Shown piece after piece: positions 7,349 through 16,595 of a stretch of 46,950 nt of DNA. The notes under the pieces are model-generated. The model worked only from the letters and a program-made list of their open reading frames with translations. It searched no databases and was not told the DNA's origin. The stretch is taken from the NCBI GenBank assembly GCA_023422955.1, contig JAFAGG010000049.1, positions 1-46,950 on the forward strand, in the 5' to 3' direction. Every line of letters starts with the position of its first letter. The first letter of the stretch is position 1. Source of the stretch: Pseudomonadota bacterium (GTDB taxonomy: Bacteria > Pseudomonadota > Gammaproteobacteria > Burkholderiales > Burkholderiaceae_D). The translations under genes were made by a program, and so were the position numbers.

Positions 7349-9664
7349 ATGACTAGAGCAACTTACACTCGCAACACCGCCCCCGTAGAACAACCTCCCA
7401 GCCGCTTCGTGCGCCTGCTTTCCGAAGCGCGCTGGCTGGTACTGGCAGCGCTGGCGGTTTACCTGATCCTGATTTTTTCTTCGTATTCCAAGTCCGATCC
7501 GGGCTGGTCGCACGAAGTCTATGGTGCATCGCTGAATAATAGGGGCGGGCAGGTCGGCGCCTGGCTGGCGGACCTGATGCTTTACATTTTCGGCTTCTCG
7601 GCCTGGTGGTGGTGCGTGATGCTGCTGCGCACCGTATGGAGCGGTTATCGCAGCCTGTCGCGCCGCTACGTGCTGGAGCAGCAGGAGAATCCGGTCCATC
7701 GTTATGACGGCCTGATTCGGGGCACGGGCTTTGCCTTGCTGCTGCTGGCCAGTTCCAGTCTTGAACATATCCGCATGTACAAGCTGCCGGTCGAGTTGCC
7801 GGGTGTGTCCGGCGGCGTGCTGGGCAATGTGATGGGCAGCTTTGTGCAATCGGCGCTCGGGTTCACCGGCTCCACCTTGCTGCTGTTGCTGCTGCTGGGC
7901 CTGGGCATGAGCCTTTTCTTCCAGATGTCCTGGCTTACCGCGGCGGAAAAGCTGGGCGCCGCGGCAGAGGGTTTCGTTCTGTGGGTGAAGAACCGCTATC
8001 TCGCACGCGTCGATCGCAAGCTCGGTCATGTCGCTGCGGTAAAGCGTGAAGAAACCGTGGTGCAAGAGCGCGCAAAGATCATCGAAGCGCCGCCTATCCG
8101 CATCGAACCGCAGCTGGTGCATGTGCCCAAATCGGAACGCGTGGAAAAGGAAAAGCAGGTATCGCTGTTCAGCGATATGACCGATACCAATCTGCCGCCG
8201 CTGTCGCTGCTGGATGCAGCGCCCGCCACGCAGGAAACGGTGAGCGTGGAAACGCTGGAGTTCACCAGCCGCCTGATCGAGAAAAAGCTGTCCGACTTCG
8301 GCGTGGAAGTGAAAGTGGTTGCGGCTTATCCGGGACCAGTGATTACGCGCTATGAAATTGAACCGGCGACCGGCGTGAAGGGCAGCCAGATCGTCAACCT
8401 CGCGCGCGATCTGGCGCGTGCGCTGTCGCTGATTTCGATACGCGTGGTCGAGACCATCCCCGGCAAGAATTACATGGGACTGGAACTGCCCAATCCCAAG
8501 CGCCAGATCGTGCGCCTGACGGAAATTCTCGGCTCCAAGGTCTACAACGACAATGCCTCCAGTCTCACGGTCGCGCTGGGCAAGGATATCGCCGGGCATC
8601 CTGCCGTGGCCGATCTCGCCAAGATGCCGCATCTGCTAGTGGCGGGCACGACCGGTTCCGGCAAGTCGGTAGGCATCAATGCCACCATCCTGTCGCTGCT
8701 GTACAAGTCCGATCCCAACCAGGTGCGCCTGATCCTGATCGATCCCAAGATGCTGGAGCTGTCGATTTACGAAGGCATTCCGCACTTGCTGGCGCCGGTG
8801 GTGACCGACATGCGTCAGGCCGGCCATGCGCTGAACTGGGCCGTGAACGAGATGGAGCGCCGTTACAAGCTGATGTCCAAGCTGGGCGTACGCAACCTTG
8901 CGGGCTACAACAACAAGATCGACGACGCGACCAAGAAGGAACAGAAGATTCCGAATCCTTTCAGCCTGACGCCGGATGCACCGGAGCCGCTGGAAAAACT
9001 GCCGACCATCGTGATCATCATCGACGAACTGGCCGACCTGATGATGGTGGTGGGCAAGAAGGTGGAAGAACTGATTGCGCGCATCGCACAAAAAGCGCGA
9101 GCAGCCGGCATCCACCTGATTCTCGCCACGCAGCGTCCGTCGGTCGACGTGATCACCGGCCTGATCAAGGCCAATATCCCGACGCGTATCGCCTTCCAGG
9201 TCAGCAGCAAGATCGACTCGCGTACCATCCTCGACCAGATGGGCGCGGAGGCTTTGCTGGGCATGGGCGACATGCTGTACATGCCGCCCGGAACCGGCCT
9301 GCCGGTGCGCGTGCATGGGGCGTTTGTATCGGATGACGAAGTGCATCGGGTAGTCGCGCATCTGAAGGAGCAGGGCGAGCCGAACTACATCGAAGGCATA
9401 CTCGAAGGCGGCGTGGCCGAAGAGGGCGGTGAGGGCATGCCGGGCAGCGAAGGGGGCGGCGAGGCCGATCCCATGTATGACCAGGCGGTGGCGGTGGTGC
9501 TCAAGCACAGGCGCGCTTCCATTTCACTGGTGCAAAGACATTTACGCATCGGTTACAACCGTGCTGCACGCCTGCTGGAACAAATGGAGCAAAGTGGTTT
9601 AGTCTCGTCAATGCAGTCCAATGGCAACCGGGAGATACTGGTTCCGGGCAGCAAAGAAGAGTGA
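7349..9664 (+). CDS. ftsK: DNA translocase FtsK
   Basis: Septal DNA pump that clears the chromosome dimer/terminus region at division and activates XerCD. The N-terminal part has about four membrane segments (for example WLVLAALAVYLILIF and STLLLLLLLGLGMSLFF), followed by a short linker. The motor shows Walker A GTTGSGKSVG about 432 residues in, Walker B IVIIIDELADL, and LATQRPSVDVITGLIKANIP. A winged-helix gamma domain for KOPS recognition ends the protein (AVVLKHRRASISLVQRHLRIGYNRAARL, quoted in part). The linker is much shorter than in E. coli FtsK, as in many betaproteobacteria. An in-frame ATG at 7268 would add 27 unlikely residues. The lolA frame follows almost directly. Confidence 0.93.
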   Translation: MTRATYTRNTAPVEQPPSRFVRLLSEARWLVLAALAVYLILIFSSYSKSDPGWSHEVYGASLNNRGGQVGAWLADLMLYIFGFSAWWWCVMLLRTVWSGYRSLSRRYVLEQQENPVHRYDGLIRGTGFALLLLASSSLEHIRMYKLPVELPGVSGGVLGNVMGSFVQSALGFTGSTLLLLLLLGLGMSLFFQMSWLTAAEKLGAAAEGFVLWVKNRYLARVDRKLGHVAAVKREETVVQERAKIIEAPPIRIEPQLVHVPKSERVEKEKQVSLFSDMTDTNLPPLSLLDAAPATQETVSVETLEFTSRLIEKKLSDFGVEVKVVAAYPGPVITRYEIEPATGVKGSQIVNLARDLARALSLISIRVVETIPGKNYMGLELPNPKRQIVRLTEILGSKVYNDNASSLTVALGKDIAGHPAVADLAKMPHLLVAGTTGSGKSVGINATILSLLYKSDPNQVRLILIDPKMLELSIYEGIPHLLAPVVTDMRQAGHALNWAVNEMERRYKLMSKLGVRNLAGYNNKIDDATKKEQKIPNPFSLTPDAPEPLEKLPTIVIIIDELADLMMVVGKKVEELIARIAQKARAAGIHLILATQRPSVDVITGLIKANIPTRIAFQVSSKIDSRTILDQMGAEALLGMGDMLYMPPGTGLPVRVHGAFVSDDEVHRVVAHLKEQGEPNYIEGILEGGVAEEGGEGMPGSEGGGEADPMYDQAVAVVLKHRRASISLVQRHLRIGYNRAARLLEQMEQSGLVSSMQSNGNREILVPGSKEE

Positions 9665-9681
9665 TCCCACAGGAGAAACGA

Positions 9682-10317
9682 TTGATCAAACAGATTTCAC
9701 GCTTGACGCTGGTCGCAGGTTTGCTGGCATTTTCTACCTTGGCTTCGGCCTCGGCGCTGGAGCAATTCAAGAATTTTGTCGCGACCACCAAGGCTGCCAA
9801 GGGCGAGTTCACGCAGCGCCAGCTCAAGACCGACAAGCAGGGCAAGACGCAGGTATCGAATGCGTCCGAAGGCAGCTTTCAGTTTGCGCGCCCCGGCCGC
9901 TTCATCTGGCTGTACCAGAAGCCGTATGAGCAATTGCTGCAGGCCGACGGCGAGCAGCTCTACATTTACGATGCCGACCTGAATCAGGTGACGATACGCA
10001 AGCTTGGCGATGCGCTGGCTTCTTCGCCTGCCGCCATCCTGTTCGGCAGCAATGAAGTCGAAAAGAATTTTACGATGAAGGAGGGCGGCAGCAAGGATGG
10101 GCTGGACTGGCTGCAACTGACGCCGCGCGCCAAGGATACGCCGTTCGAGCAGATAGGCATCGGCCTGCGCAACGGTACGCCGGAAGCGATGGAGTTGCGC
10201 GATGCCTTCGGCCAGGTCAGCCTGCTGACTTTCCAGCGCTTCGAGAAAAATCCGGCCATGTCGCCCAACCAGTTCAAGTTTGACATTCCGAAAGGCGCCG
10301 ACGTCGTGCGGCAATAA
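9682..10317 (+). CDS. lolA: Outer-membrane lipoprotein carrier protein LolA
   Basis: Periplasmic chaperone that takes lipoproteins from LolCDE to LolB at the outer membrane. A signal peptide (LTLVAGLLAFSTLASASA) precedes the mature LEQFKNFVATTKAAKGEFTQ; the later GRFIWLYQKPYEQLLQADG and the C-terminal LTFQRFEKNP are typical of LolA. I choose the TTG at 9682 because AGGAG lies 6 bases upstream (9671-9675). A GTG at 9661 is in frame but overlaps the ftsK stop and precedes the ribosome-binding site. The 17-base gap after ftsK suggests co-transcription, an arrangement common in proteobacteria. Confidence 0.93.
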   Translation: MIKQISRLTLVAGLLAFSTLASASALEQFKNFVATTKAAKGEFTQRQLKTDKQGKTQVSNASEGSFQFARPGRFIWLYQKPYEQLLQADGEQLYIYDADLNQVTIRKLGDALASSPAAILFGSNEVEKNFTMKEGGSKDGLDWLQLTPRAKDTPFEQIGIGLRNGTPEAMELRDAFGQVSLLTFQRFEKNPAMSPNQFKFDIPKGADVVRQ

Positions 10318-10324
10318 GGAGGGC

Positions 10325-10352
10325 GGCCAGGCTGGACTTGTCCAGTTTGGCC
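10325..10352 (+). other. Hairpin after lolA
   Basis: Two 13-base arms (10325-10337 and 10340-10352) pair in RNA with two G-U pairs, just after the lolA stop. There is no T-run, so it is a possible mRNA 3'-end structure rather than a clear intrinsic terminator. Confidence 0.35.
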
Positions 10353-10480
10353 CTCTGCCATTCCCTGGCTTTGAAAAAAGCGATAATGCGTTTGCCGTTT
10401 TTCTTTTCTTTCTTTTCCTTTTCCTGCGCTTTCATTCATGTGCCTGATTCCTGAACCGCTGCTGTCGCCTGGAGCGCCAC

Positions 10481-11794
10481 ATGGCTGATCTGTTTGCCGT
10501 CGCACCCGAGGTACCGCTGGCCGAAGCCTTGCGGCCCAAGACGCTGGACGAGGTAGTCGGGCAATCGCATTTGCTGGGTCCGGGCAAGCCCTTGCGGCTG
10601 GCGTTCGAATCGGGCAAGCCGCATTCCATGATCCTGTGGGGGCCGCCGGGCGTGGGTAAGACCACGCTGGCGCGGCTTACCGCATCCGCCTTTCATTACG
10701 AATTCATTGCGCTGTCCGCCGTTTTTTCCGGCGTGAAGGATATCCGCACCGCGATGGAGCAGGCGGAACAGAATCTGGCGATGGGCAAGAAGACCATACT
10801 CTTCGTTGATGAAATCCATCGTTTCAACAAGAGTCAGCAGGACGGTCTGCTGCCTTTCGTCGAGTCGGGGCTGGTGGTGTTCATAGGCGCGACGACGGAG
10901 AATCCTTCATTCGAAGTCAATTCCGCATTGCTGTCGCGTTCCCAGGTGTATGTGCTGAAGAGCCTGGGCGAAGAAGAGTTGCGTCAGCTGTTCGAACGTG
11001 CGCGAGTGAAAGTCTTGTCTCACCTGACGTTCGACGATGTGGCCGTGGATACGCTGGTCGGTTATGCCGACGGCGATGCGCGCCGTTTCCTGAACCTGCT
11101 GGAGCAGACCGAAACGGCGTCCCGCGCAGCCAAGACCACCGTCATCAATGCCGACTTCATCAACAATGCCCTGACGCTGAATGCGCGTCGTTTCGACAAG
11201 GGCGGCGACAATTTCTACGACCAGATTTCAGCGCTGCACAAGTCGGTGCGCGGCTCGCATCCGGATGCAGCGCTGTACTGGCTGTGCCGCATGCTGGACG
11301 GCGGCGCCGACCCGCGCTACCTGTCGCGCCGCATCGTGCGCATGGCATGGGAAGACATAGGGCTGGCCGATCCGCGCGCGATGCAGATCGCCAATGAAGC
11401 GGCTGCGACCTATGAAAGACTGGGCTCTCCTGATGGAGAGTTGGCTCTGGGGCAGGCCGTGATTTACCTGGCGATTGCCGCCAAGAGCAATGCCGGCTAC
11501 AAGGCCTACAACCAGGCCCGGGCCTTCGTCAAGCAGGACAAGTCGCGCGAGGTGCCGGTGCATCTGCGCAATGCGCCGACCAAGCTGATGAAGGAACTGG
11601 GTTACGGGCACGAGTACCGCTATGCCCATGACGAGCCCGATGCCTATGCGGCCGGGGAGACTTATCTGCCGGATGACATGGCTGAACCCAACTGGTATCA
11701 GCCGGTCCCGCGCGGATTGGAAGGCAAGATCGCCGAAAAAATGGCTTACCTGCGCACGCTGGACCAGCAGGCGAAAAACAAGGACGGCGATTAA
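10481..11794 (+). CDS. rarA: Replication-associated recombination protein RarA
   Basis: Cytoplasmic AAA+ ATPase (MgsA/WHIP/RarA family) that acts at stalled replication forks and gapped DNA. The 437 residues start with PLAEALRPKTLDEVVGQSHLL, then Walker A GPPGVGKTT, Walker B ILFVDEIHRFNKSQQD, sensor 1 GATTENPSFEVNSALLSR, and a C-terminal half with FYDQISALHKSVRGSHPDAA and YRYAHDEPDAYA, both family hallmarks. Between lolA and rarA lie about 160 bases with a long pyrimidine run. In proteobacteria lolA-rarA-serS is a familiar order, and serS follows here too. Confidence 0.95.
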   Translation: MADLFAVAPEVPLAEALRPKTLDEVVGQSHLLGPGKPLRLAFESGKPHSMILWGPPGVGKTTLARLTASAFHYEFIALSAVFSGVKDIRTAMEQAEQNLAMGKKTILFVDEIHRFNKSQQDGLLPFVESGLVVFIGATTENPSFEVNSALLSRSQVYVLKSLGEEELRQLFERARVKVLSHLTFDDVAVDTLVGYADGDARRFLNLLEQTETASRAAKTTVINADFINNALTLNARRFDKGGDNFYDQISALHKSVRGSHPDAALYWLCRMLDGGADPRYLSRRIVRMAWEDIGLADPRAMQIANEAAATYERLGSPDGELALGQAVIYLAIAAKSNAGYKAYNQARAFVKQDKSREVPVHLRNAPTKLMKELGYGHEYRYAHDEPDAYAAGETYLPDDMAEPNWYQPVPRGLEGKIAEKMAYLRTLDQQAKNKDGD

Positions 11795-11912
11795 GGAGAT
11801 GATTGAGCGGCAATCGAGCCGCGCTTGATCTTCCTGTGGGAGTCACCCGCATCACTTGATACAATGGCGCTTTCGCCAATTTCCCCTTTCTGCATCCTTT
11901 CCATTTTTTACC

Positions 11913-13208
11913 ATGATCGACATTCAACTCCTACGCAAAGACATCGCCAGCGTGGCGGCGCGTCTTGCTGCGCGCAAGTTCCAGCTCGATGTTGAGGCCT
12001 TCAATGCGCTTGAAGCCGAGCGCAAGCAGATCCAGACCCGCACCGAAGAATTGCAGGGCAAGCGCAACAGCCTGTCCAAGCAAATCGGCGCCTTGAAGGG
12101 CAAGGGGGAGGATGCGTCGGCGGTGATGGCGGAAGTGGCCGGTATCGGCGATGAACTGAAAGCGTCGGCAACCCGCCTGGATGAAATCCAGGCCAGGATG
12201 AGCGAATTTCTGCTCAACGTTCCTAACTTGCCGCATGAGTCGGTGCCGGCAGGACAGGACGAGTCCGGCAACGTGGAAGTGCGCAAGGTCGGCACGCCGC
12301 CCAGCTTCGATTTCGAAGTGAAGGATCATGTCGATGTCGGTGGTGCGCTGGGCCTGGATTTTGAAACGGCAGCCAAATTGTCGGGCGCACGTTTTGCGCT
12401 GATGAAAGGCGGCATCGCCCGACTGCATCGCGCACTCGCCCAGTTCATGCTCGATACCCACGTGACAGAGCATGGCTACACCGAGTGCTACACGCCGTAT
12501 ATCGTCAACGCCGATACGCTGCGCGGCACCGGCCAGTTGCCCAAGTTCGAAGATGACCTGTTCAAGGTCAGCAAGGGCGGGGACGAGGCCGATAAGGGTG
12601 AAAAGCTTTACCTGATTCCGACTTCCGAAGTGTCGCTGACCAATATCGTGCGCGACGAGATTGTGGCGGCCGAAGAACTGCCGATGCGATTGACCGCGCA
12701 TACCCCATGCTTCCGCTCGGAAGCCGGCAGTTATGGGCGCGACACGCGCGGCATGATACGCCAGCACCAGTTCGACAAGGTGGAAATGGTGCAGATCGTG
12801 CACCCGGAAAAATCCTACGAGGCACTGGAAGAAATGGTGTCGCACGCGGAAAAAATCCTGGGCAAGCTGGAATTGCCTTACCGAGTGATCACGCTGTGCA
12901 CTGGCGACATGGGTTTCGGCGCTGCCAAGACCTATGACATCGAAGTATGGCTGCCTGCGCAGAATACTTATCGGGAAATTTCCTCGATCTCGAACTGCGA
13001 AGCCTTCCAGGCTCGCCGCATGCAGGCCCGCTTCCGCAACGCCCAGGGCAAACCGGAACTGGTGCATACGCTGAACGGTTCCGGCCTGGCGGTAGGCCGT
13101 ACTCTGGTGGCGATCCTGGAAAACTACCAGCAGGCCGACGGCAGCGTGATCGTGCCGGAAGCGCTGCGTTCCTACATGGGTGGCATGGAAAAATTGGTTC
13201 CGCAGTAA
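11913..13208 (+). CDS. serS: Seryl-tRNA synthetase
   Basis: Class II aminoacyl-tRNA synthetase of 431 residues that charges tRNA-Ser (and tRNA-Sec where present). The N-terminal coiled-coil arm (about 30-100, for example QIQTRTEELQGKRNSLSKQI) binds the long variable arm of tRNA-Ser. Motif 2 is FRSEAGSYGRDTRGMIRQHQ and motif 3 NGSGLAVGRTLVAILENYQ. The ATG at 11913 gives the canonical MIDIQLLRKD start; the frame is open upstream but a TACAAT -10-like box at 11860-11865 lies inside that extension. The cognate tRNA-Ser(CGA) lies 78 bases downstream. Confidence 0.97.
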   Translation: MIDIQLLRKDIASVAARLAARKFQLDVEAFNALEAERKQIQTRTEELQGKRNSLSKQIGALKGKGEDASAVMAEVAGIGDELKASATRLDEIQARMSEFLLNVPNLPHESVPAGQDESGNVEVRKVGTPPSFDFEVKDHVDVGGALGLDFETAAKLSGARFALMKGGIARLHRALAQFMLDTHVTEHGYTECYTPYIVNADTLRGTGQLPKFEDDLFKVSKGGDEADKGEKLYLIPTSEVSLTNIVRDEIVAAEELPMRLTAHTPCFRSEAGSYGRDTRGMIRQHQFDKVEMVQIVHPEKSYEALEEMVSHAEKILGKLELPYRVITLCTGDMGFGAAKTYDIEVWLPAQNTYREISSISNCEAFQARRMQARFRNAQGKPELVHTLNGSGLAVGRTLVAILENYQQADGSVIVPEALRSYMGGMEKLVPQ

Positions 13209-13214
13209 GAAGAC

Positions 13215-13243
13215 TTACCGCAAGCGGAAGAGTTTGATATAAT
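13215..13243 (+). promoter_or_regulatory. Putative tRNA-Ser promoter
   Basis: TTACCG (13215-13220), a 17-bp spacer and a perfect TATAAT (13238-13243) are followed by a CGCC discriminator-like stretch, 43 bases before the tRNA. The GC-rich discriminator would fit stringent control of a stable RNA gene. Confidence 0.6.
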
Positions 13244-13286
13244 CGCCTGCTTTCCGGTTACCCAGACCGGAAAATCGACCGAATCA

Positions 13287-13377
<91 letters not shown>

Positions 13378-13386
13378 TATTGAAAG

Positions 13387-13416
13387 AAAAAGCCGCTATT
13401 TTTAGCGGCTTTTTTA
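13387..13416 (+). terminator. Terminator of tRNA-Ser
   Basis: A 12-bp stem (13387-13398 with 13403-13414) with a short T loop ends in six Ts. It lies 10 bases after the tRNA. Confidence 0.9.
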
Positions 13417-13568
13417 TTTGGTGCGGGATTTTTTACCTATCAAAACTTTGATGAAGCGCGGGAATCAATCAGGAGATATTCACCAAAGTTTCAGTGCGGC
13501 GCCATGGATGCTTTTTCTATGCAGGCCACGAATTTTTGAGGATAGGGCGATCTCTGCATTCAGTAATC

Positions 13569-13886
13569 TTATTCACTCCGCCGTTCCATTTCCAGGCGAA
13601 GCAGTTGCAGCACTTCTCTTCGTTTCTTCGCTTCTCGGTTCAAGGCCCAGAGTGCGACTGCAATCACAGCGCCGAATATCGCGACAAATTGTTCGCCCTG
13701 AGAGGAGCGCCGAACCATTTCGATGATGACGTAAAGGCCGGCAAGGAAGGGAATGCCAAGCATGATAGCGACGACGATGCGCTGAAAGAGCGGGATGTTG
13801 CGGAATAAGACTTGAGATGCTGCGATCTTTTCAAGTTCTTTGATTTTTTCGTCGGAGCAGCTATGAATCCAGCTGTAGTCTCTCAT
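13569..13886 (-). CDS. Small two-helix membrane protein, function unknown
   Basis: 105-residue protein I do not recognise. After a charged N-terminus (CSDEKIKELEKIAAS) come two likely membrane helices, IVVAIMLGIPFLAGLYVIIEMV and FVAIFGAVIAVALWAL (the first quoted slightly trimmed in my reading), separated by a short basic loop, and then a charged, probably helical tail (NREAKKRREVLQLLRLEMER). A weak purine stretch precedes the ATG. It lies alone on the minus strand between the tRNA terminator and a terminator-like hairpin at 14029. Coding is probable because of the regular amphipathic and hydrophobic pattern, but it is not proven. Confidence 0.6.
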   Translation of the reverse strand: MRDYSWIHSCSDEKIKELEKIAASQVLFRNIPLFQRIVVAIMLGIPFLAGLYVIIEMVRRSSQGEQFVAIFGAVIAVALWALNREAKKRREVLQLLRLEMERRSE

Positions 13887-14400
13887 GATATTTTTCTCTT
13901 TTCCTCATTGGTTCTGCCAAGGCCGGATGGCTTTTTTTTGTCGTGTTTGCCATTTTATTTTCCGTCTTGCGAGCGGCAGTTGCGAAACGCAATATTGCCA
14001 CATAAGTTCGTAATTTTCGCGAAAAATGAAAATGCCGCCTATGTTCGGAGGCGGCATTTTTAGCTTCTCGGTCGGTGAATATTACTGAACTTGAGGATGT
14101 GGAAACGTAAGCAAGATCCACGGCTCAAGGTGAGATGTTGCCAGTGCCGGTCCGAAGCTTTTCGAATCCGTTCCTGCACCTAGCCATGATTCCTGAATCC
14201 TGGATGGCCTCAACATGCAAGTTCAGGGCGACTGGATGGCGGACTGGAACCGCAGGGCGGAACACATGCACTCACACTCATGATCAGGCTCTTGCTTTTC
14301 CAAACTTGCCCTTGCTGCAAGGTGCGGCTGGTGCGAAGATTGGATGTGTTCAGGCACTTCAGGCACTCGTCCATCAATCTTTATTTTCTTCTCCGCTGAT
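13887..14400. other. Long intergenic region with an isolated hairpin
   Basis: About 510 bases between two divergent genes. It holds an AT-rich part (13887-14028) including a run of eight Ts at 13932-13939, then the hairpin at 14029-14060, then about 340 bases with no convincing gene. An 89-codon plus-strand frame at 14135-14404 has odd composition and overlaps the PAP2 start; I do not believe it. Confidence 0.5.
14029..14061. terminator. Bidirectional terminator-like hairpin
   Basis: A perfect 12-bp stem (AAAATGCCGCCT at 14029-14040 with AGGCGGCATTTT at 14049-14060), 8-base loop and T-run on both strands. No annotated gene ends here, so the transcript it terminates is unknown. Confidence 0.7.
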
Positions 14401-15165
14401 ATGAGAGTACGGCCACCTCCGCTTGCACATATCGGGCACAGGCTCCTCGCTTTGCTGAAGCGCGCCAGTCTGGTCGAGCGTTCCTTGTTGGTCCTGATGA
14501 TATTGTTTGCTTCCGCACTCTGGGGATTCAGCGAACTGGCGGAGGCGGTGATGGATGGTGAAACGCATGCCTTCGATGAGCGCCTGCTGCTGGCTTTCCG
14601 CAATCCCGCAGACTTGTCTGATCCTGTCGGCCCGGGCTGGTTCGAGGAAGTGATGCGGGATTTCACGTCGCTGGGCGGGACCGCCATACTTGCCTTCATA
14701 ACCTTAGGCGTGGCGGGATACCTGGTGATGATGTGCAAGCGTGGCGCAGCGTTGCTGCTGCTGCTGGCGGTGAGTGGCGGCATCTTGCTCAGCCACTTGC
14801 TGAAATGGGGATTCGACCGGCCGCGTCCCGATCTGGTGCCGCATATCACCGAGGTCTATACGCAGAGTTTTCCTAGTGGGCATGCAATGCTGTCGGCGGT
14901 GGTGTATCTGACGATAGGCGCAGTGCTGTCGCGCACGCGGTCGGAGGTGCGTATCAAGGTGTACTTGCTGGGCATGGCGGTTCTGGCCACGGTAGCGGTC
15001 GGCATCAGCCGTATTTATCTGGGCGTGCACTGGCCCAGCGATGTGCTGGCGGGCTGGGCGGTAGGGGCCGGTTGGGCCTTGATGTGGTGGATGATCATGC
15101 TCTGGATGCAGGCGCGCGGGCGCGTGGAACTGGAAAGCAGGGGGCAAACTGAAAAGCCTGAATGA
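14401..15165 (+). CDS. PAP2 family phosphatase
   Basis: Integral membrane phosphatase of the type-2 phosphatidic acid phosphatase family, about 254 residues from the ATG at 14401. The three catalytic motifs are intact: KWGFDRPRP, PSGHAM and SRIYLGVHWPSDVLAG, the last two holding the catalytic histidines. Several hydrophobic segments alternate with them (LLVLMILFASALWGFSEL, TAILAFITLGVAGYLVMM, LLLLLAVSGGILLSHLL). Likely substrates are lipid phosphates such as undecaprenyl pyrophosphate or phosphatidate, which sequence does not decide. An earlier ATG at 14344 is in frame but adds an unlikely leader. It is convergent with the next gene. Confidence 0.9.
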   Translation: MRVRPPPLAHIGHRLLALLKRASLVERSLLVLMILFASALWGFSELAEAVMDGETHAFDERLLLAFRNPADLSDPVGPGWFEEVMRDFTSLGGTAILAFITLGVAGYLVMMCKRGAALLLLLAVSGGILLSHLLKWGFDRPRPDLVPHITEVYTQSFPSGHAMLSAVVYLTIGAVLSRTRSEVRIKVYLLGMAVLATVAVGISRIYLGVHWPSDVLAGWAVGAGWALMWWMIMLWMQARGRVELESRGQTEKPE

Positions 15166-15194
15166 CGATGACCGGAAACGTCTGATCATCAGTG

Positions 15195-16274
15195 TCAGGC
15201 CGACGGTATTCGCCTTGCATGGTTTTTCAGCGAACGCAGCCTGTTGATGGCATTTGCCAGCACGCCGTTTCCCGTTGCGGCCTCATTCAATAAACTGCGC
15301 TTGAGTTCTCCGGCATAACCGCTCACGGCGGTTTGCAATGCGAAGCGGCCATTGAGAATCAGGTGCAGGTAGGAGCGGTAAACAACCAGCTTTTCCAGCT
15401 TCACGTCTTTTGCCAGGAAGCGGTACTTGTTTTCGTTCTGGCCGTGATCGAAGCTGAAATGCCTGCCGCCGCGACGTATGCATTCGCAAATGGTGAGGTA
15501 GGCGCAGAGGGTGCCGATCCGGTCATCATCATAGGCGGGGTTGTGGGCATTCACGCGGGCGAAGTAGGTGGTGCCGATCTGGTAACGTATCGAGCCCGCG
15601 CAAATTTTTCCATCCAGCCTGATTACGCATGCCATGCCTCTTTCCTTGCTGAGACGAAGAATGCGCTGCAGTTCGGCTTCATCGATGCTGGATACCTTGC
15701 ACTTGTTCGCCATGCGCAAGCGGTTGAATGCGATGATGGTGCGGATATCCTCTTCCCGGATAGCTTCACGGGTGCTCACTTCGAACTGAAAGTCGGGATG
15801 ACGCCGCTTCAGGCGATTCTGGTAATAGTTCAGATGCTGGCGCGTCGACTTGCTCAGCCTGGATCGGTACTCGTCAACGGTATCGGGCAGCTCAAGTGCT
15901 ATATCCTCGCCGACCTGGAAGCGCTGACAGGGCAGCGGCAGGGTGGCGAAGGACGGTCTGACGGAACGGAAGCGGATGATGCTGACCTGCGGGTAGCGGG
16001 CATACGCCGCCTGGGCGAAATGTTTTACCTGCGACTCTTCCAGCATCATGCCTTCATTCACGACCTGCAGTGTCTGTCCCTGAAGTTCATACAGGAACAG
16101 CGCCTTGATCTCGTCGCCTTCCCGCGCGACATAAGTGCTGGCGTTTTCAGCGCCGCCATAGATGCGGAACTGGGCCATGGATGAGAATATGCTGCCGTAC
16201 AAATGTTCCAGTTCGTTTTCAGCAAAAGCAGGGACCTCGTTCTCGTGGAAGCAGGTGACGAGGGAGGAGGGCAT
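15195..16274 (-). CDS. GNAT-like acyltransferase (BioF2/CelD type)
   Basis: 359-residue protein resembling the acetyltransferase families grouped as PF13480 (GNAT acetyltransf_6/CelD-like). The central DTVDEYRSRLSKSTRQHLNY and the following basic NRLKRRHPDF, then CVIRLDGKICAGSIRYQIGT and CECIRRGGRHFSFDHGQNENK, match the layout of proteins that transfer acyl groups in envelope polysaccharide or cellulose loci. No signal peptide is seen. It has no polysaccharide neighbours here, so the substrate is open. Both genes upstream and downstream are on the opposite strand, so it is a single transcription unit. Confidence 0.75.
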   Translation of the reverse strand: MPSSLVTCFHENEVPAFAENELEHLYGSIFSSMAQFRIYGGAENASTYVAREGDEIKALFLYELQGQTLQVVNEGMMLEESQVKHFAQAAYARYPQVSIIRFRSVRPSFATLPLPCQRFQVGEDIALELPDTVDEYRSRLSKSTRQHLNYYQNRLKRRHPDFQFEVSTREAIREEDIRTIIAFNRLRMANKCKVSSIDEAELQRILRLSKERGMACVIRLDGKICAGSIRYQIGTTYFARVNAHNPAYDDDRIGTLCAYLTICECIRRGGRHFSFDHGQNENKYRFLAKDVKLEKLVVYRSYLHLILNGRFALQTAVSGYAGELKRSLLNEAATGNGVLANAINRLRSLKNHARRIPSA

Positions 16275-16595
16275 GTTGGAGAGTTGAGCGATGGCAAAGT
16301 TTGAAAGGCGATGCTTTGCCCAGTATAAGCAAGCGCGTCCCGCGCTTCTTGAGCAAACTTAATATGTACTTAAAACGCACTGGTTTGGCGGCGATAAGGC
16401 GCGATCTATCGTTTGCCGGCAGATGCGAAAAGTCGTGCTTGCGGTTTCGTGCAGAGGGATTTGATAGAATGAGGGCGGTCTGTCCACGAAGCGCCGCGCC
16501 TTTTAATTGCGCGGAGATACATTGCTTCGCAGGGACGCAAATTCGAAAGTTTTTTCTGGCTTACCTTGGAGGGGATGCATTAGCATCAGGAAACA
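16275..16595. other. Intergenic region upstream of the deacetylase gene
   Basis: About 320 bases between divergent genes. It contains a TAGAAT at 16465-16470 with no good -35 element, and a small hairpin (GATGC-ATTA-GCATC, 16574-16587) sitting between two purine stretches just before the deacetylase ATG. No gene seen. Confidence 0.4.

Noticed and set aside
7340..9508. Long open frames antisense to ftsK
   Set aside because: Mirror frames of a conserved gene; no ribosome-binding site or family resemblance.
11931..13067. A 378-codon open frame antisense to serS
   Set aside because: serS is certain on the other strand; the composition of the antisense chain is not protein-like.
14135..14404. 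An 89-codon frame before the PAP2 gene
   Set aside because: Composition unlike neighbouring genes, overlaps the PAP2 start, no hydrophobic or domain pattern.
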